The position numbers and the translations under genes are program-made. From a virus: 31,305 bases of DNA. The notes under the pieces are model-generated. The model was not told the origin of the DNA. It did not search any database and saw nothing but the letters and a program-made list of their open reading frames with translations. Positions 8,160 to 14,692 of the stretch are shown here, in pieces (within the stretch, counting starts at the first letter, position 1; every line of letters begins with the position of its first letter). The stretch lies in the IMG/VR virus record IMGVR_UViG_3300050131_000122, positions 1 through 31,305 of that record, one strand, 5' to 3'.

Positions 8160-8412
8160 GGGCTAGTGCGTCTAAATAGGTGCAGGACGAACGAGCGAAC
8201 CAGTGAATGAAACAAACTACGGAAGCAACGTGCTGGCAATTGCGGTCTCGTCCTGAAAGAGACCAGTCGTCTTATACGCCAATGCGAACGGCGGCGGGTT
8301 GGGTACCAGTGCCCTAAACTACGGATGATGGGATACCGTTGTCACCCGCAAAAACGGGACAAACGGATGGTCGCAAGTCCCACATGGTAGCTATACGAGA
8401 AAGCCACCATTA
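8160..8412 (+). ncRNA. Structured RNA resembling HEARO / IscB omega-RNA, without an IscB gene
   Basis: About 250 nt with no open frame but many helices. Hairpin GGTCTC/GAGACC (8244-8249 with 8259-8264). The loop of this hairpin (GTCCT, 8250-8254) is complementary to AGGAC at 8184-8188, a likely pseudoknot. CCAG/CTGG closes 8200-8236. GGGTA/TGCCC pair at 8301-8314. CCGTTG/CAAACGG with CCCG/CGGG pair at 8336-8366. The strings GTGAATGAA, ACGGAAGC, CTGGC, GCGGTCTCGTC and GTCGTCTTATACGCC resemble my memory of the HEARO RNA, the omega-RNA that guides IscB nucleases. IscB normally follows the RNA; here the next gene (8486) is unrelated, so this would be a stand-alone copy. In HEARO the guide lies at the 5' end, here about 8155-8182. 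The structure is seen; the family name is from memory and unverified. Confidence 0.55.
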
Positions 8413-8418
8413 TTTTTA
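8384..8418 (+). terminator. Terminator-like hairpin ending the structured RNA
   Basis: ATGGTAGC (8384-8391) pairs with GCCACCAT (8403-8410) with one A-C mismatch and an 11-nt loop, followed by TATTTTTA. It would separate the RNA from the promoter that begins at 8422. It could instead be the 3' helix of the RNA itself. Confidence 0.5.
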
Positions 8419-8421
8419 CCC

Positions 8422-8450
8422 TTGACAATATTGTACGAATTTTGTACTAT
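8422..8450 (+). promoter_or_regulatory. Sigma70 promoter with internal operator
   Basis: TTGACA (8422-8427), 17-nt spacer, TACTAT (8445-8450). The spacer holds the operator variant CAATATTGTACGAATTTTG (8426-8444). The transcript would start near 8457 and first read the gene at 8486, then the AAA+ module. Confidence 0.85.
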
Positions 8451-8485
8451 CAAGGTGCAACAAGTGAGGTACAAGGAGAACGACC

Positions 8486-8917
8486 ATGAAAAAGCTATTC
8501 GACGCAACGCGGTTTACACCAACTGAATGGGACACAGCAGAAGACAAGGCCAAGTTCGCCAATCAGTTCGTTCGATTCGTAGAGTCCGATTTTAAGGGTA
8601 CACTGTTCCCGAAGTGGTTTTACAATCGTCTGTCGATGACCTTCGGGCATATCGCTCATTACAATCAAGGAGGGTTCTACGGCGAGTTTTTCACAAACAC
8701 CAGGGACAAGATGCAATTTCTGAAACAGACAGCGGAGTGTGGTTGCTACGGCTCGCCGGAATTCACTTATTGCGATGTGGAGCGTGTTGTCAAAGCATGG
8801 GTGATAACTTCTGGTTTGATTGAAGCATACTCGGCCCGACTGAATGCTGAAATTGAAACTTCTGAACGGGCACAGTTAGATAGGCTCAAAGCGAAGTATG
8901 AGGCACCGAAAGCATAG
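8486..8917 (+). CDS. Hypothetical protein, first gene of the AAA+ transcription unit
   Basis: 143 aa, AAGGAG 9 nt before the ATG and a strong promoter 36 nt upstream. Aromatic-rich: FTPTEWDTAEDKAKFANQF, KWFYNRLSMTFGHIAHYN, GFYGEFF. The C-terminus (about 110-143) is a charged helix. It looks like a compact all-helical soluble protein. Similar 'AEDKAxFA...FGHIAHYN' proteins occur in phage genomes as far as I recall, with no known role. Placement ahead of the ATPase suggests a shared function. Confidence 0.75.
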   Translation: MKKLFDATRFTPTEWDTAEDKAKFANQFVRFVESDFKGTLFPKWFYNRLSMTFGHIAHYNQGGFYGEFFTNTRDKMQFLKQTAECGCYGSPEFTYCDVERVVKAWVITSGLIEAYSARLNAEIETSERAQLDRLKAKYEAPKA

Positions 8918-8953
8918 TTTGAATCCTGTAACATACTGGATGAGGAGGAAGTC

Positions 8954-10525
8954 ATGGCTCAGCAAAGTTTTCTGGAAACTTTTAAGGCAGCAAGACGAGT
9001 TAGCACTAGCCTGATGGCGATTCGCACACCCGACCCTGCCGCAACGATGGGCACAGTCATGCAAGCGTACGCCGAGACGAAAGAAGTGCCACCGATCCTG
9101 TGTCACGATATCGTCCGAGGCGTGCTCGGTGTGAACGATAAGGGCCAAGATGCCTTACACGATTTGTTCTCTGCTGTAGAAATTTCACAGATGCAAGAGC
9201 GTATCCAGTCGGGTGAGAAAGTTGGCGACCTGTATCAACTTCTGTCCGAATCGTTGTCTAGCCCAGTGGACGCCCTTGTGCGTGCTGTGAAGCTGCCGCG
9301 TTTGTCGATTCTCTTCATGCTGAACGCTGACCGCTACATGGAGCAGCCTGTTGTCGCGCAAGCGATTTGCAACCTGCGTGACAACTTCAAAGCGAACCGG
9401 CGCAGCGTCGTTCTGCTCGCTCCGGATATTACCCTGCCCGCCGCACTCGCCCAGGATGTGCTTTTGCTGGATGAGCCCTACCCTGACCGCGAACAATTGA
9501 AAGAAATCATCACACGCGTCTACAATGATGCGAAGCTCGACAAACCCAAAGCCGATGTACTGGAAAAATGCTCCGATGCGCTGTGCGGACTTGCCGCATA
9601 TCCCGCCGAGCAGGTAGCATTTATCTCACTCAAGAAGGACGGTATCGACGTTGAAGGGTTGTGGGAACGCAAGCGGCAGACAATCGAGCAGACTGTTGGT
9701 GCAAGTGTCTGGCGCGGAGCGGAGAAGTTTTCCAATATCTGCGGACTGTCGAACGTCGTCAAGTACGTCCGTATGGTTATCAACGGCAAGCGGGAAATCT
9801 CGTGCGTCCTGTTTCTGGACGAAATCGAGAAGATGTTTGCCGGCCTGCAAGGCGATTTGTCTGGAGTCAGCCAGAAGATGTTTGGCACTTTCTTGACCTG
9901 GATGCAGGATCACAACGCAATTGGCATATTGCTGCTCGGGCCTCCCGGAACAGGGAAGTCCCTCTTAGCAAAGGCAATTGGAAACGAAGCTGGAGTTCCG
10001 ACTATCGTGGGTGATATTGGTGGAATGGAGGCCGGTATTGTCGGCGAGTCGGGCAAGAATCTCCGCTCGTTCCTGAAAATGGTGGATGCTGTGGCTGGCG
10101 GCAAAACGATTTTCGTTGTTGCGACTTGCAATAACGTGGACAGCCTGCCTCCTGAATTGAGAAGGCGTTTCAAGCGTGGCACGTTCTTTATGGACCTGAT
10201 GTCAAAAGAAGAGCGTGACGGGGCATGGCAGTTTTTCACGAAGAAATATAATCTGACCGACAAGAAGCGTCCGGACGATGAAGGATGGACAGGGGCGGAA
10301 ATCGAACAGTGCACCGAGATGGCCTGGGACTACGGGATCAGCCTCGTGGAAGCTGCCGAGTACGTTGTTCCTGTCGCTCAGTCTGCGAAAGATCAGATAC
10401 AACGGCTGCGTGAGTTTGCTGCCGGGAAGTTCATTGCCGCAAGCTACCCTGGCAAGTATAAGCTTCCGTCAAATCAGCCGCCCGTGCTTCAGCAGTCACG
10501 CAGCATCAAGAGGGAGGTCAACTAG
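8954..10525 (+). CDS. Ycf46-like AAA+ ATPase with permuted motif order
   Basis: 523 aa, GAGGAGG upstream of the ATG. Residues about 110-250 resemble the N-terminal domain of Ycf46-type ATPases (NRRSVVLLAPDITLP, PYPDREQLKEII, ALCGLAAYPAEQVAF, WERKRQTIEQT). The ATPase core follows in an odd order. A Walker B-like strand CVLFLDEIEKMFAG (D289, E290) and the helix QKMFGTFLTWMQDH come first. Then come the Walker A GPPGTGKS (329-336), IVGESGKNLR, the sensor-1 region FVVATCNNVD (N393/N394) and Arg-finger region PPELRRRF (R403-R405). In standard AAA+ proteins the DE strand lies between Walker A and sensor 1; that place here holds only a short AGGKT link. Catalytic residues are all present, so an active ATPase is plausible. 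Role unknown; DUF1257 and DUF2997 genes lie downstream. Confidence 0.88.
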   Translation: MAQQSFLETFKAARRVSTSLMAIRTPDPAATMGTVMQAYAETKEVPPILCHDIVRGVLGVNDKGQDALHDLFSAVEISQMQERIQSGEKVGDLYQLLSESLSSPVDALVRAVKLPRLSILFMLNADRYMEQPVVAQAICNLRDNFKANRRSVVLLAPDITLPAALAQDVLLLDEPYPDREQLKEIITRVYNDAKLDKPKADVLEKCSDALCGLAAYPAEQVAFISLKKDGIDVEGLWERKRQTIEQTVGASVWRGAEKFSNICGLSNVVKYVRMVINGKREISCVLFLDEIEKMFAGLQGDLSGVSQKMFGTFLTWMQDHNAIGILLLGPPGTGKSLLAKAIGNEAGVPTIVGDIGGMEAGIVGESGKNLRSFLKMVDAVAGGKTIFVVATCNNVDSLPPELRRRFKRGTFFMDLMSKEERDGAWQFFTKKYNLTDKKRPDDEGWTGAEIEQCTEMAWDYGISLVEAAEYVVPVAQSAKDQIQRLREFAAGKFIAASYPGKYKLPSNQPPVLQQSRSIKREVN

Positions 10526-10527
10526 CC

Positions 10528-10710
10528 ATGAAGAGCCTGATTGGAAAAGTGCTTTGGTACTTCGTCGGTGATTTGGTCAGATATGAGTGCCAACAATATA
10601 CCGATGATCTTGAATCTGACCTTGAAGATCGGATTAGCTCTATGGTTGATCGGGATGATGTCAATTCATTGGAATCGAGAATTGATTCGTTAGAAGGGGA
10701 GTTAGGGTGA
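10528..10710 (+). CDS. Small coiled-coil protein
   Basis: 60 aa starting 2 nt after the ATPase stop, with GGGAGG 11 nt before the ATG. The first 20 residues are amphipathic with Trp and Phe (LIGKVLWYFVGDLV). The rest is an acidic heptad coiled coil (DDLESDLEDRISSM, VNSLESRIDSLEGEL). It may pack against the ATPase as an adaptor; that is only positional inference. The stop overlaps the next ATG (TGATG). Confidence 0.6.
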   Translation: MKSLIGKVLWYFVGDLVRYECQQYTDDLESDLEDRISSMVDRDDVNSLESRIDSLEGELG

Positions 10711-11045
10711 TGGGCGCTCAGTGGGCAGCACAGTGGAAAGTGACTTCGTTTACTACTGACAAGACGTATACAGTCAGCGTGGCGAAGACTGGACGATGGG
10801 CTTGTGACTGCCCGGCCCATAAGTTTGCTAGAAACCCGAAACCAATGTGCAAACATATTTTGCACATTCGGAAGGTTGAGGAAGTTCCGATCATAGGTGG
10901 TGTGCCTGTGCAAGTAATGGCGAATAATCAACGCGCCCGCTACCTTGACAAGAAAACTGTGTTGCCTGTCGCAAAGGTTGTTGCACAGACTGGACAGATG
11001 CTTGTGATTCAGACACGAAGAGAAATCTGCCTTGAGGAGGACTGA
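10710..11045 (+). CDS. SWIM zinc-finger protein
   Basis: 111 aa from ATG 10710 in the TGATG overlap (a GTG 3 nt earlier is in frame). Residues about 22-55 carry YTVSVAKTGRWACDCPAHKFAR and MCKHILHIRK, fitting the SWIM pattern CxC-x(n)-CxH. SWIM domains bind DNA or proteins and often accompany helicases, transposases or ATPases. The remainder (QRARYLDKKTVLPVA) is basic. It lies within the AAA+ module and could provide DNA or substrate binding for it. Confidence 0.78.
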   Translation: MGAQWAAQWKVTSFTTDKTYTVSVAKTGRWACDCPAHKFARNPKPMCKHILHIRKVEEVPIIGGVPVQVMANNQRARYLDKKTVLPVAKVVAQTGQMLVIQTRREICLEED

Positions 11046-11046
11046 A

Positions 11047-11382
11047 ATGACTAACTATGTTAAATATGAATTGCACCCTGGTGGTAAAGAGTTGCTATGT
11101 GATTTTTGCAGTTCGCCAGCCATCGTGAAGGACTACGCATGTGAGACGTTCAAAGCAATTGATGTAGGGCCACTTGTAGCCGAGAGCGTCGGCAAATGGG
11201 TAGCCTGCGCACCCTGCGCCGAACTAATCGACGCGGACAAGTGGGAAGAACTCGCACAGCATAGCTTTGAAACAGTTGATCCTAAGTTCCACGAACTGCC
11301 TGTTGCTCAACAAGCGATTTTGATCGACTTCATCCGGCAGATGCATGGGCAATTCCGCCAGTTACGGATGCGGGCCAACTAA
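11047..11382 (+). CDS. Zinc-ribbon protein of the AAA+ module
   Basis: 111 aa from ATG 11047, with GAGGAGG ending 6 nt before it; the TTG-started extension from 11032 runs through that site and is unlikely. Two Cys knuckles, CDFC (about 18-21) and CAPC (about 54-57), form a split zinc site around a small alpha/beta region (VKDYACETFKAIDVG). The C-terminal half is helical (QQAILIDFIRQMHGQFRQL). Last gene before the regulated promoter at 11387. Function unknown. Confidence 0.68.
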   Translation: MTNYVKYELHPGGKELLCDFCSSPAIVKDYACETFKAIDVGPLVAESVGKWVACAPCAELIDADKWEELAQHSFETVDPKFHELPVAQQAILIDFIRQMHGQFRQLRMRAN

Positions 11383-11386
11383 GACC

Positions 11387-11415
11387 TTGACTGTTTTGTG
11401 CGAATATTGTATATT
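11387..11415 (+). promoter_or_regulatory. Sigma70 promoter with internal operator, before DUF1257
   Basis: TTGACT (11387-11392), 17-nt spacer, TATATT (11410-11415). Spacer contains CTGTTTTGTGCGAATATTG, whose right half is the perfect operator arm while the left arm is degenerate. Predicted start near 11421, exactly where the leader helix begins. Confidence 0.8.
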
Positions 11416-11420
11416 GAATG

Positions 11421-11509
11421 TGCTGGGGTCATGCCCTTTGGGGAAGGAGTCCTCCACGCAGTCTATGCGTGAATTGATTAAAGGCTCACTGGCGAGAGTC
11501 TCCCCAGCA
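11421..11509 (+). promoter_or_regulatory. Structured 5' leader RNA of the DUF1257 gene
   Basis: TGCTGGGG (11421-11428) and CCCCAGCA (11502-11509) are perfect complements closing an 89-nt domain that begins at the predicted transcription start. Inside, CACGCA/TGCGTG (11455-11460 with 11466-11471) forms a hairpin and AAGGAG followed by TCCTCC sits at 11444-11454. The gene's own AAAGGAG begins about 5 nt after the closing helix. A switch that pairs the inner CTCC with the Shine-Dalgarno is possible. No known riboswitch class was recognised. Confidence 0.55.
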
Positions 11510-11528
11510 AACTGAAAGGAGTTTTACG

Positions 11529-11975
11529 ATGTCGCATGTGACCGATTTGAAATTGGTAGTCAGGGACCTCAACGCATTGAAGCTTGCGGCCGAAGCACTC
11601 GGTATGGAACTGGTCGAGCAATCAACGTTCAAGTGGTACGGCACGCATGTCGGTGATTATCCGCTGCCTGCCGGTTTCACGAAAGCGGACATGGGCAAAT
11701 GTGACTACGCCATGCGCATTAAGGGTAATCCGCGAGCGTACGAGGTCGGTGTTGTCAAGAGCAAGACAGGCACTGGCTATCAAATGCTTTGGGACTTCTG
11801 GCAAGGCGGCTACGGGCTCCAAGAAGCTATCGGTAAGAGCGGCGAGAAACTGAAGCAAGGCTATGCCGTGCAAGTCGCAAAGAAAGAAATGGCCAAGTTC
11901 CAGCGTGACGGTTTCCGCATCGCGCAGTACAAGCGTCCGGATGGCACTCTCGTTGTTAAAGCAGTTAGGGGGTAA
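11529..11975 (+). CDS. DUF1257 (Ycf35-like) protein
   Basis: 148 aa, AAAGGAG 9 nt before the ATG. It opens MSHVTDLKLVVRDLNALKLAAEALGMEL, the DUF1257/Ycf35 start ('MSHFT...I+DLxALxxALxxLG'). A middle strand pair follows (YEVGVVKSKTGTGYQMLWDFW), then a C-terminal helix and strands (FQRDGFRIAQYKRPDGTLVV). Ycf35 proteins occur in plastids, cyanobacteria and phages, often beside a Ycf46-like ATPase and a DUF2997 protein, as here. Biochemical role is not established. It is controlled by its own operator-bearing promoter and a long structured leader. Confidence 0.85.
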   Translation: MSHVTDLKLVVRDLNALKLAAEALGMELVEQSTFKWYGTHVGDYPLPAGFTKADMGKCDYAMRIKGNPRAYEVGVVKSKTGTGYQMLWDFWQGGYGLQEAIGKSGEKLKQGYAVQVAKKEMAKFQRDGFRIAQYKRPDGTLVVKAVRG

Positions 11976-11980
11976 TGAAA

Positions 11981-12184
11981 ATGAGTGAAGAGATCACAGT
12001 GACGATTGCACCAGATGGGGAAGTGAAAGTCTCCGTCAAGGGTGTCAAAGGAAAGGCCTGCAAAGCGCTGACGAAAGGGCTTGAAGCGGCGCTCGGAGAA
12101 GTTGGGCACAGTCAAGCTACGAAGGAGGCATATGAATCCGAACAAACAAGAACAATTCTCAATCGCTATACGGCCGGACGGTAG
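11981..12184 (+). CDS. DUF2997 protein
   Basis: 67 aa from ATG 11981, chosen because AGGGGG lies 8 nt before it; the ATG at 11975 in the TAATG overlap is in frame but too close to that site. EEITVTIAPDGEVKVSVKGVKGKACKALTKGLEAALG is the DUF2997 pattern ('I.v.PdGev.ie..G.kGk.C...t..LE..LG'). DUF2997 genes commonly follow DUF1257 genes. The end overlaps the next coding region by 53 nt, an unusually long overlap, so the last 17 residues may be loosely constrained. Confidence 0.8.
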   Translation: MSEEITVTIAPDGEVKVSVKGVKGKACKALTKGLEAALGEVGHSQATKEAYESEQTRTILNRYTAGR

Positions 12185-12398
12185 TCTTTCGTTCATCTAC
12201 GATGACAAGCTCGCCGACCTGTGCGAGCACGGTGAAGCCGTAACGCGCCGTGTAAGCTACGTCGAGCCTAGTGGCAAGGGTTGGACGGCAGACCTCGCGC
12301 CCGTGAATGGGCCTGTGCTTGGCCCTTACAGACTGCGGGAAGATGCGCTCGCCACAGAACGTCAATGGCTCGAAGAAAATCTGTTCTCCGAGGTTTAG
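12132..12398 (+). CDS. Hypothetical protein following DUF2997
   Basis: 88 aa from ATG 12132, with AAGGAGG 3-4 nt before the CATATG. The frame stays open further upstream but only inside the DUF2997 gene. FSIAIRPDGSLSFIYDDKLADLCEHGEA, then RRVSYVEPSGKGWTADLAPVNGPVLGPYRLREDALATERQWLEE: two beta hairpins and a C-terminal helix. The 'I-x-P-D-G' opening echoes DUF2997 in style. I recall similar small proteins in other phages but no function. It is the last gene before the promoter at 12402. Confidence 0.75.
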   Translation: MNPNKQEQFSIAIRPDGSLSFIYDDKLADLCEHGEAVTRRVSYVEPSGKGWTADLAPVNGPVLGPYRLREDALATERQWLEENLFSEV

Positions 12399-12401
12399 CC
12401 C

Positions 12402-12430
12402 TTGACAATATTGTGCGAGTTTTGTATTAT
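12402..12430 (+). promoter_or_regulatory. Sigma70 promoter with internal operator
   Basis: TTGACA (12402-12407), 17-nt spacer, TATTAT (12425-12430). The spacer carries CAATATTGTGCGAGTTTTG (12406-12424). Transcription would begin near 12437 and read the gene at 12470. Confidence 0.88.
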
Positions 12431-12469
12431 GAATCGTTGAGAATTCATATCGTGAGGAGGTAGACGAAC

Positions 12470-13456
12470 ATGGCAGCGAAGGCTCAGAAGAAAGCATTGG
12501 CAGTAAAACACACAGCAACAAAACGTCACATCCACAAGACCGTTACAGTCCAGCAGCCACAACCAGTCAGCACAAAAGAGATGCTGGGCAAAGTGATTGC
12601 TCTGTCCTTGGACGTGCATGTGCTGGGCAACCAACGCAAGATCAGCACGAGCAATGTAAAAGTCGAAGCCGATCCTCGCTGGATTGGCGTCACGAAAAAG
12701 CTGGTTGCTTCCGATAGCCTCGGTAAGATTAGAGGTGTCGGGTATCGTGCTCAAGCATATGTCCGCTCCCATGCACTACCGTCACTGCTAAAAGATAGCG
12801 TGTATCTCATTCCGACCGACAACGTGGATGTTGTCAATAAGCGGCTCATCGAGTTCACAGTCGAGCACAAGCAACTCGTTGAGCAATTCGTTGGTGAATA
12901 CGACGAGATGTTGCAGGAGTCAAAAACCAGGCTCGGGAAGTTGTTCACGGAGTCCGACTATCCGACCAAGGATGGACTGACCTCCGCGTTTGGAATCACT
13001 TGGCGCTATATCAGCTTCGACGTTCCTGTGAGTCTCGAACAGGTTAGCCGGGATGTCTATCAGCAGGAGCAGGCGAAGGCCGCAAAGTCATGGGACGCTG
13101 CACGTGAAGTCTGGCAGCAACTTTTGCGCAAAGAGTTCTCAGAAGTTGTTGGCCACCTTGTCGAACGGTTGTCGCCCTCGAAAGACGGCAAGAAAAAAGT
13201 GATTCGGGATTCGGCCGTTGCAAATGTCAGTGAATGGATTGGGACATTCAATCCCCGGAACATTCAAGGTGACGCTGAACTGAAAGCACTCGTAGACAAG
13301 GCGAATGCTCTTGTTAAGGGTGTCAATCCGGATGTGCTGCGGGAAGACGAACGGGCACGTAACACAATGCGTGCGTCGTTTGAGACGATCAAGAGCACGC
13401 TCGACACGCTCGTTGTGCTCAAACCTTCGCGGGAGGTATCGTTCGATGAAGACTAA
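12470..13456 (+). CDS. Hypothetical helical protein, possibly DUF3150-like
   Basis: 328 aa, GAGGAGG 11 nt before the ATG. Basic N-terminus, then a KEMLGKVIALSLDVHVLGNQRKIST strand/helix unit. A middle region follows, with HALPSLLKDSVYLIPTDNVDVVNKRLIEF and a long helical part rich in Glu/Lys/Gln up to the C-terminus. The pattern 'vlG...k.....L......+..l......l..s.ylip.......v...l......' recalls DUF3150 proteins, which travel with MoxR-type AAA ATPases in phages and bacteria. I hold that assignment loosely. The operator-controlled promoter links it to the AAA+ module. Confidence 0.75.
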   Translation: MAAKAQKKALAVKHTATKRHIHKTVTVQQPQPVSTKEMLGKVIALSLDVHVLGNQRKISTSNVKVEADPRWIGVTKKLVASDSLGKIRGVGYRAQAYVRSHALPSLLKDSVYLIPTDNVDVVNKRLIEFTVEHKQLVEQFVGEYDEMLQESKTRLGKLFTESDYPTKDGLTSAFGITWRYISFDVPVSLEQVSRDVYQQEQAKAAKSWDAAREVWQQLLRKEFSEVVGHLVERLSPSKDGKKKVIRDSAVANVSEWIGTFNPRNIQGDAELKALVDKANALVKGVNPDVLREDERARNTMRASFETIKSTLDTLVVLKPSREVSFDED

Positions 13457-13784
13457 TCGGCAACGTGGGCAGGCACTAATTGAATTTGCGTTAATTCTGC
13501 CTATTTTCCTTTTTCTTGCCCTAGCGGGTGCTGACTTGCTCTGGCTAGAAAATCAGAAGTCCAACCTTGACTATATTACGACCGAGGCAGCCATTTGTAA
13601 CGCCAAGGCAGGGTGCAATCCTGTGGCCTACGTATCGGCAGCCGCACCGGGTTTGCATCTTAACCCTGCCCAGATTACCGTCACGGTGAACGCGCCCAAC
13701 AGTGTCACACTTGCCTATACCACACAATCACTAACTGGATTCATACCAGCGGTCAAACTGACAGAAACGGCGGTAACACCATGA
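13446..13784 (+). CDS. TadE-like pilus/pseudopilin-type membrane protein
   Basis: 112 aa from ATG 13446, GGGAGG 9 nt before it, overlapping the previous gene by 11 nt; an open frame from 13305 lies within that gene. MKTNRQRGQALIEFALILPIFLFLALAGADLLW is a textbook TadE-like N-terminus: basic residues, RGQAxxEFAL, then one membrane helix. The rest (NLDYITTEAAICNAKAGC, AQITVTVNAPN) is a periplasmic/extracellular domain with a Cys pair. TadE proteins are minor pseudopilins of Flp/Tad pili. A phage copy is unexpected; it could alter host pili or be a virion or lysis component. Confidence 0.8.
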   Translation: MKTNRQRGQALIEFALILPIFLFLALAGADLLWLENQKSNLDYITTEAAICNAKAGCNPVAYVSAAAPGLHLNPAQITVTVNAPNSVTLAYTTQSLTGFIPAVKLTETAVTP

Positions 13785-13918
13785 GAGAACTAATCCACCG
13801 CACTCTGACGGATGAGCGGCAGTTCAAGCTGACGATCCGTGTTGCACTCATCAGTGCGTTCGTTCTTGGATTTGCTGTCGGTTTCATAACTGGTGGTTGG
13901 GCATTGTTTCATTTATAG
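13781..13918 (+). CDS. Single-pass membrane microprotein
   Basis: 45 aa: MRELIHRTLTDERQFKLTIRV, then the hydrophobic helix ALISAFVLGFAVGFITGGWALFHL with two small-xxx-small motifs (GFAVG, GFITGG). The ATG overlaps the TadE-like stop (ATGA). The cytoplasmic-side N-terminus is basic. Coupling to the TadE-like gene suggests a partner membrane protein. Confidence 0.6.
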   Translation: MRELIHRTLTDERQFKLTIRVALISAFVLGFAVGFITGGWALFHL

Positions 13919-13930
13919 GAGGTAGTTGAC

Positions 13931-14692
13931 ATGAACGCGAAGACTAAGACTAAGACAACTAGAGTGGTTTCGATTGACTGGGATTATTTCGTTGAAGAAA
14001 ATCCAATGCTGGATTGGGGCCATCGTGAGACGACATTCTTCCTAGAACATATGTGGCACATTAGGCGTGTGAATACCAGTTACAACGAAGCAACGAAATC
14101 CTTCAAGCAAATGCTAGTAGACTTGCGCGAACTGCTTCCTTTCCGTGGCAGCCCGTTCGTGATTACAAGGTTGCCGTTCACGCAAGGGAAATATCAGATT
14201 GGAACGGCCGAGTCACATGCCGCGATTCTGCAACTGCTCACTGGACAGAGCAATCTTGAGATCGTTAACATCGACGCGCACCATGATATCCATTACGGCA
14301 AAATTGCCAAGGATGATAAATCCGTTGAATGTGGATCATGGGGCAGCCATTTGATTGCGAACGGGCGTGTCAAATCGTGGTTGCAAGTTTATCCCGATTG
14401 GCGAAAGAAGTTTCCGGAAGGCCACGAAGACAAGCTGGATTGGGCCCGTAAGCAACTCAACGGGCAGTTTGATGTTGTCTACGGTGCTCCTCCAATACGT
14501 TGGCGCAACGTGGATTATGTGTTTATCTGCCGTTCCGGTTGCTGGGCCCCGCCCGAGTATGACAAGGAATTCAGTTTGCTTTGCATGATGCTTGGTGCAC
14601 ATGGGATGAAAGAACGAGAGATCACAGTTCCAAAACTCATACCAGTCGGCGAGAGTGCACCGCTGGGAAAAGAGGAAGTGTGCTCGACCTAG
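13931..14692 (+). CDS. UPF0489-like protein (arginase/deacetylase-type fold)
   Basis: 253 aa, AGGAGG 10 nt before the ATG. VVSIDWDYFVEENP (D16, D18) and later VNIDAHHDIHYGK (about 112-124) give the Asp/His pairs of a di-metal arginase-type site. SWGSHLIANGRVKSWLQVYP and VDYVFICRSGCWAPPEYD follow. UPF0489 (human C5orf22-like) proteins are uncharacterised but share 'D-x-D-...-D-x-H-x-D'. A hydrolase is likely, substrate unknown. Its presence in a phage accessory region, after the TadE-like pair, is unusual. Confidence 0.72.
   Translation: MNAKTKTKTTRVVSIDWDYFVEENPMLDWGHRETTFFLEHMWHIRRVNTSYNEATKSFKQMLVDLRELLPFRGSPFVITRLPFTQGKYQIGTAESHAAILQLLTGQSNLEIVNIDAHHDIHYGKIAKDDKSVECGSWGSHLIANGRVKSWLQVYPDWRKKFPEGHEDKLDWARKQLNGQFDVVYGAPPIRWRNVDYVFICRSGCWAPPEYDKEFSLLCMMLGAHGMKEREITVPKLIPVGESAPLGKEEVCST

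Noticed and set aside
8166-8400. Group II intron fragment, because of GTGCG near the start
   Set aside because: No domain V hairpin (AGC...GTT type), no reverse transcriptase gene and no intron 3' end; the helices fit an omega-RNA-like layout better.
12408-12424. Operator as a known LexA box
   Set aside because: The AATATT arms with GTGCG centre do not match the LexA boxes I know (for example CGAAC-N4-GTTCG or CTGT-N8-ACAG).
13305-13445. Longer N-terminus for the TadE-like protein
   Set aside because: The extra 47 residues lie inside the previous gene in another frame, are Arg-rich shadow sequence, and the good ribosome site precedes ATG 13446.
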